Below, piece by piece: positions 57,889 through 64,000 of a stretch of 64,000 nt of DNA; within the stretch, counting starts at the first letter, position 1, and each line of letters opens with the position of its first letter. The notes under the pieces are model-generated. The model did no database searches. It was given only the letters and a program-made list of their open reading frames with translations, and had not been told where the DNA came from. Source of the stretch: Panaeolus papilionaceus (lineage: Eukaryota > Basidiomycota > Agaricomycetes > Agaricales); NCBI GenBank assembly GCA_015501605.1, contig JADNRZ010000010.1, positions 682,001 to 746,000 of the forward strand. The letters run 5' to 3'. The translations under genes and the position numbers were made by a program.

Positions 57889-59899
57889 CTAGGGTGAGAC
57901 CGCGGCGGTTGTTTGCCGACTTCGCTTCAAGCGTCGAAGAAGGGGATTCTGACCGGTGAAGCATGCGCTCAATCCACAGAACAGGACAAGGATGCAGGCT
58001 GAAATGACACAGATAACCATCCAGCCTCTGTTGACGTGGTCGTATATTTGTCCACCAATGATGGGGCCGACTTGGAAGAACACAGATCAGCCTTAGCAAG
58101 TAAGAGTAGCCAGAACAGTTTTACCAGTTGTACCAATGCCATATGCAAAATTGAAAGCGCCGTACACATGCGCATCTGTCATGTATTATCAGTATGTGGC
58201 CGTAAACTTCACCAATGAGCAGTACTTACACCCGACACCTTCGATACTGTTGGCCACGCTGGCAAGCTCAGCAGTAACAGGGGTGAGGATGGATGAGATG
58301 AAGAAGGCTAGAATGACATTGTTGTCAGTGTGAGATGTTCAGAGTAGTGAAATGACGCACATTGGACAGCAAACGACACAATGAAGAGGGCGAGATGAAC
58401 CTCTAAAATTAAAAGAATCCACCACGGGACAGCGAGAATTAAACAGAAGACGGTAACCCATTCAACACCTCGCTTATCAGCGAGATGCCCACCCAGTGGT
58501 GAAGCTAAAAATCCGTTGAGATTCATACCCCGACCAAGGTTACATACACTTCATACTCACAAATGAGGGTCGGAAGAACTGCTGCTACAAATACCAGCCC
58601 GACTTTGGATGAGTTGAGCCCCCACACACTTTGAAGGTGGAGTGGAATCGTGGGCTCCTGACAACTGTATAGCACACTAAACGCAAAATTGTTCAGCACA
58701 GAGTAAGAATCGGGTCATAAGAATAAAAACGTACCCATGTATAAACACGATAGATAATGCCATTAACGCACGAGACGATTTAGCAAGCTTGATGATGACG
58801 GCGAGAAGTGACAGTGACTTTAGAGGAGGTGTAGGGGTCGCGGTGGCACTGTCTGGCACTGTCGTAGTTGTCGGCGATGCTGGATGGTCCTCCTTGGAAT
58901 CAACGGTCGGAGAACTTGCTGTCACGGGTTCGGAAACTGCATCCTTAGTCACTTCAGCATCTGCCGATTTTTCTTTTGATGGAAGAATTTGCGGATCATA
59001 ACCCCACTGGAGAGCATCTTTCCTCTCAATGATGAGCAGTCGTCCGATAAGGTCCAAAAAAGTTGCAATAAGACCAAAAATAAAAGGCCCACGAAAACCA
59101 AAGTGGTCATACAATGCACCTCCAACAGGTGGCCCGACGACAAGGCCGAGGGAGAAGCCGCACATAGCCAATCCAAGCTGCACTGAAGAAGCGACGTTAG
59201 ATTTGTTCATCGTGAACTCAAAAAAACATCATACATCCGATGATTGAGGGGGGTGCAGTGTCACATCTATAGCAAGCGATTTAGCGCATGTTCATGTCGA
59301 TGAACCATATATGACTCACAGTAAGGCTAACCCAACCACCCAGACCATAGATGACCCAATTCCCAACAAAACACGGGCCATGCACATGACAGCATAGTTT
59401 GGGGCTTCCATCAACATGATCTGTGCACCTATCAAGATAAATAAACCAACAACTAGAGGCGACTGTCGTGCATTATATCTCTCTGAAATCATGGCGATTG
59501 GAATGGTTGCTAAAAACAAAGACACGATCAGCACTTTGACTGGAAACACTTAAGACAGATGGATTTACAGAACACCAATCCTGCAGACTAAACGATATGA
59601 GCGTTTTTGTGGGGTTTAACGTCGTGAGCACTCACCCAGGCGAATAATAACCACGATGTCCGCGATGAAATGTTGTCATAGCCCAAAGCCTCCAGTTGAA
59701 ACGGCATCACAGGGATGATGATAGAGTACACCAGCAGATCGACCGCAATGCCTAACATCGCCGAAGATGTTCAATATGTCGGTTTTTTTACACGAAAAAT
59801 AGACTCACCTAGCCCAATGACAAACGTAACAAACCATGAGGATGCCCTCCAGGTGAGACCCGCAGGTTGCTTGTTGCTTTTTGATGTCAGAAACTTCAT
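57889..59899 (-). CDS. MFS transporter (DHA / VMAT-like)
   Basis: About nine exons, start at 59899 (MKFLTSKSNKQPAGLTWRAS), last exon 58070-57889. Twelve hydrophobic segments are seen in two halves joined by a long Ser/Thr/Pro-rich cytosolic loop (SSPTVDSKEDHPASPTTTTV). Characteristic motifs are the helix-5 antiporter sequence GFSLGLVVGPPVGGALYDHF and its counterpart near the end, GYAHVYGAFNFAYGIGTT joined to VGPIIGGQIYDHV. The SPLGGHLADKRGVEW loop is the second-half form of the DRxGR motif. These features fit proton-coupled drug/amine antiporters of the SLC18-like group in fungi. One junction, between SSRTSWLLFA and LIVSLFLATIPIAMI (about 59510-59640), is uncertain. The gene lies between two ABCC transporters, so this corner of the window is rich in exporters. 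Confidence 0.85.
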
Positions 59900-61102
59900 G
59901 ATGATGGCATAAATAGCGAAAAATAGCCGTTAAATTTCGCTAATGGTCATAAAAAAGAAAAAAGTATCGGTCCACGCTCCAGTGATAATGATAGAAAGGA
60001 GGAAAATGGTCTCATTGTTGGCTCCGATCTAGCAAACATCGGCGTCCGAGAAAAAATGGGCTAAAAATGTTGGGCAGGTCATCACAAAGCATGACTCAGC
60101 GAATCACAAGCCCCTATTCGGGGTCATGTATCTGCCATGTATCCTGACCTGACTACTCACCACCTTAGCCTCGATAGGCTTGTTTTACGGTTGTGAGCAC
60201 ATTAGTTTCTCGCTTACTACTGCTACATGAAAAATAGACAATATAAACTAACGGTGGAGGCTACGGGTTGTGAACTATGATCTACTTCAATTGCAAGACG
60301 TCCTCGACCCTGAAAATTTTTCCGAGCCCAACTTCGAGACACCAGTGTACTGCTTGAGGAGCTAAATGTTTCTCCTTCAAAGCATCGAGAAAATGTCATT
60401 GGCTCATGTAGTATTACCTCGGTGTTCCTGTCTCGAGTTTTTCGGAACACCTCCAATTTGACTTTGATGTGCTTGGTCTCGAATTCCACATCCGATGCGA
60501 ATCGCTCACCCTCAACGAGCTCAATATGATTATTATTGGAGCTTGAACCTAAATCATGTTCTTAAACTCCCATATCGCGCAAAATTCTGGAGTCGAAAGG
60601 TGTGCGTTGAAGTCGCTAGCAGAGCAACGACAGTGGCTCCCGCTTGAACGACTCAGGATGAATGAGATCTAGAGGCTTGTGAGTAGCAGACAGGAAGTGA
60701 TTGCACTTTTGGAAATATTTCTGGATCAATGTTAGCCAGTGTCTAAACCATGGACTTTCTTCTGTCCGAATGAGGCCGTGTGGAAGGGCTTATAAATTGT
60801 CTTTCCTTTCGGGCGTCACGGCACAATTCATTTCGTCGCATCGGTTGCGCGATTGACAGTCCCACAAGGGACTTCCTGCAATGACCACCAAGCACCCATG
60901 CCAGGATGCCAGGTGTGACTCAACTCGCGACCGTAGCTTATTTTTAACTATCAACTCGGCCGTATAAAGTCCTGACTAATGGTTCACGGAAAATGTCGCG
61001 GACACGCATTCTTTGAAATCTTGTCGTTCTTCCTCTGCTTTCTGCATTCTTGCTGCATCTCTCCTCTTGACTTTCGAAGCAACCAACATCAATCTGAGCA
61101 CG
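59900..61102. other. Divergent promoter region, MFS / ABC transporter 2
   Basis: 1.2 kb between divergent starts. TATAAAG at 60963-60969 should belong to ABC transporter 2. ATG codons at 60979 and 60993 follow it, but their frames end quickly or do not match the transporter. Confidence 0.45.
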
Positions 61103-64000
61103 ATGATTATGCTGGATACCCTTCAGATTCCCATCGGAGTTGCTGTGCTCTCTGTTGTATTTCAACCTTTGTGGGGATACGCAACCCGGAAGGACCATGT
61201 CAGTATGGATAGAGGAAGTTCTTCTTTCTCGTTCAAGAGGGTGGTTGAAGCGAATGGTGGTATCAGAGCTTTTGGTTTTTATACAGCACGATTTGCGGCC
61301 CTGGTTGGCTTGGTGGTGCTGTCGCGAGGCTACTTGGGGAAAAGTGGCTGTCTGAATGGATCTTCCATTTATCAGATAGAGTGTTCTAAAACCCTCATCT
61401 CATGGACTTATGTTAGTACCAAGTTACCCTTTTTTATCGGAACTTGAAAAATAATCAGTGGTACAACCTTTTTTCAGATATACACTACCGTTCTCGCTGG
61501 GGCGGCCTTACTGTCCACGACCCATTGGCGCGTCATTGCATCCCGCTCTGTTGGTATCATCACTTTCGCTGCTTGGTCGGTTTACATCCATCGAGACATC
61601 TGGCCACTTGTCACGTACAACCTCAAACCACAAGACAATGCTGAAGGGGTTGTCTTGTGGTACAAAATGGCTCTCCTCTCGTTTGCAGCTGTGGTTGTTC
61701 CGATTCTCGTTCCCAGAAAATATATGCCTGTGGACTCCAAGGTATGTTAGATATTGGCAAGTATGCAACACTGCTGTATCATCATTGAACACAGCACCCT
61801 ATGACGAAACTTGCACCCGAGCAAACAGCCTCATGGTTGTCAATGGCGACATTTTCTTTTCTGGACCCCTTGATTATGCTGGGATACCGTGTGCCGCATC
61901 TACCTGCAGACCAGCTTCCTCCACTCACAGACTACGATGATTCGCGTCATCAAACTTCCCGAGCATTTGTCGTACGTATTTTCGAGTCTCATAAATGTTG
62001 TCATTGCATCAATTTGCCATTTAACAGCACATGGATCGCTTTCAAGGAGCTCCTGATCGGCATTTATTCTTTGGATTACTCGCTCATTTCAGTAAGGCCA
62101 ATGACCTATCGAACTTCAATGTCACTTACACTCGATTAAACAAAAGGGAAGGAGTACATTATCATGGTATTTGCGATTGTACTGCAAGCAGTGCTTGGAA
62201 CAGTTGCCCCTATTGGCCTCAATCGAACTCTGAAGTGAGTATACTGCATTGCACTCCAAAATCTGCTTCCCATTTGGCTGACCCCCGAATGCAAAGCTAC
62301 CTCGAGACAGGGGGAGAAGGCGCCACCATTCGGCCGTGGTTTTGGATCCTCTGGCTCTTCGTTGGTCCAGTCGCCTTCTCCATGTCAGAACACTTATACA
62401 CTTACATCAACATGGGGGCACGAGTTAGGATGAGAAGTATACTCACGCAGCTCGTTTTCGAGCATAGTCTACGAATTCGATTGGCGTCCGATGGTGTTAC
62501 AGAAGCTGGCACGGATCCTGGCGGAGAACAGGAGACCAGTGACAAACATTTAATGAAGAACCTGTTGGGGAGAATAAACAATTCAGTAACTGCCGACGCA
62601 GCGAACATCCTCGAAGGGGCCGATTTTTTGAATCTTGGTAGGTTTCTCCAGAAGCGAGATGCAACGGTCCTTCAATCTCATGGTTATATTTAGTGTTTTT
62701 AGTTCCGCTCCAAATTGCAGTCGTGATGGTCCTGCTTTATCAGATATTAGGCTTAAGGTACGTAGCGTATTGAGCTATATCTCGACACACAACGAGCCAG
62801 TATTTGGTTAGTGCTCTGGTCGCCCTTGTGTGTCTCATTATCATTGGCCCGCTTGGAGGATGGATAGGTAGCTGGGTAGGATCAACAACTGAAAGGAAGA
62901 TGGAGAAGGTATGCAGCAATCATTTTGCGATAGTTTCGAGTCCACCTCTAAATTTTTCTTTCATAGACCGATGTGCGGGTACAGAAAATTACCGAAGGTA
63001 CCCCTCACATTGACTCTTTTTTTCCTTTTCGTACTCAAGACATGTTTAGCAATTTCCGTCGTGCGCATGGTCAAACTGTTCGGTTGGGAGAAGCGAATGA
63101 TCGGCACAATCTCCGAGGCACGCAAGGAGGAACTGAGATGGTTGTTGAAGCTGAAGGTATTGCCTTTTGCCACTTCGTCAATTTTAGTTTCCTTACTGAT
63201 ACATCGACGGTACCAAAGCTTATAGAAAAATTGATCGACATGATCAGGTAACGTCGCTTTGAAGTTTACTGCACCTCGATGAGACTAAGTTACCGCCACT
63301 AGCGGGATCCTTCCAACTGTTGCACAATGGGTCACATATGCCACATACACGGCTGTTATGCACGAAAGCCTACTGCGTACGTCGTAAATCTTTCGCTTTC
63401 TTTGCAACAAGTAACTTAATATTACCGCTCCAGCCTCTAAGATATTCCCGACGCTGTCGTTGTTCGGAGTCTTGCGAAGTCAACTAGGCAGGGTCTCGTG
63501 GCAGTATAACCTCATTGTACAAGGTATTTCTTAACTCTTTTTCACGTCATGACGTTACGCTCAATTGCCGAAACGTATTACAGGAAAGGTGTCTCTTGAT
63601 CGTGTCGATGGTCTCTTACGAAAGACGGAACTGCTCGATGCATACTCATCCATACAACCAGCCCCAAGTATCATGGCAAACGACCCGCGAATAGGATTTA
63701 GCCAGGTCTCTTACACATGGTCAGCAAAGGAAGGAGAAAATACCTCGCAATCCTTTACTTTGAAGATCCCGCGTGAAATTCTGTTCAAGCAGGGGAAGAT
63801 GAATCTCATTAGTGGACCAACGTATGTCTTGGTTGTGCTTATCGTCTCTCCACTGACAAAAATGTCACAGAGGATCTGGCAAAACCGCTATCCTGCACGC
63901 TCTTTTAGGTTCGTGAAAACTTTTTTCGCCTTCTGCCAGCGATTGTTGACTCATGTAATCTCAACTATTGTAGGGGAAATGCATCTGAAAAGATTATCGC
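61103..64000 (+). CDS. ABCC (MRP-type) ABC transporter 2, 3' end outside window
   Basis: This is a paralogue of the transporter at 46008-52492, cut by the window end inside NBD1. Early exons are 61103-61411, 61478-61741 and 61795-61971; the third is 177 nt in both genes. Shared segments include [82 protein letters not shown] and VSLDRVDGLLRKTELLDA. The last complete motif is Walker A GPTGSGKTAILHALLG near 63825-63910, followed by the start of EMHLKRLS. The first in-frame Met that fits is 61103 (MIMLDTLQIPIGVAVLS); the longer N-terminal head of transporter 1 is absent or lies in an unseen exon. The TMD1 loop carries only about 30 residues where transporter 1 has the 100-residue charged insert. 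Confidence 0.88.

Overview
The window looks like nuclear DNA of a mushroom-forming basidiomycete (Agaricomycetes). Genes are rich in very short introns (about 50-65 nt, GT..AG), genes lie on both strands without operons, and the families are typical of that group: F-box/LRR proteins, 7-TM membrane proteins, UstYa-type (DUF3328) proteins, a GH43 enzyme with a fungal CBM1, and MRP-type ABC transporters. I assembled gene models by eye from reading frames and splice consensus; exon borders are inference unless a homologous pair supports them.

Layout. 1-1009: 3' part of a flavin-dependent halogenase, cut by the window edge. 1.0-5.1 kb: no convincing gene. 5.1-6.8 kb: F-box/LRR protein (minus). 8.6-13.9 kb: one three-exon gene for a 1,706-residue, Ser/Pro/Thr-rich protein with one membrane helix. 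14.5-29.7 kb: a compact block that I read as a candidate RiPP (dikaritin-like) biosynthetic cluster. It has two paralogous 7-TM proteins, two paralogous alpha/beta hydrolases of proline-iminopeptidase type (one cytosolic, one secreted), a membrane-anchored But2-like protein, four UstYa-family proteins, a small His-rich membrane protein, and a 45-residue secreted peptide gene ending in a Lys-Arg site plus a hydrophobic hexapeptide. 30-32.8 kb: gene-poor, with an alternating repeat array. 32.8-37.0 kb: two related, intron-rich genes or fragments of an unknown family, interspersed with 10-bp GCACGG-type repeats. 37.4-39.3 kb: secreted CBM1-GH43 enzyme. 40.2-43.8 kb: tandem pair of medium-chain dehydrogenases, the second lacking its 3' exons. 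46.0-52.5 kb: complete 27-exon ABCC transporter. 55.9-56.5 kb: conserved-looking orphan. 57.9-59.9 kb: MFS transporter. 61.1 kb to the end: a second ABCC transporter, cut by the window.

How the parts may work together. In known fungal RiPP pathways of the ustiloxin type, a secreted precursor is cut at Lys-Arg sites by Kex2, and UstYa-family oxidases cyclise or modify the core; peptidases can trim it. The 14.5-29.7 kb block has all these parts in one place. Assigning them to one pathway is inference: no expression or product data are available here, and the ABC/MFS transporters 17-34 kb away may have nothing to do with it.
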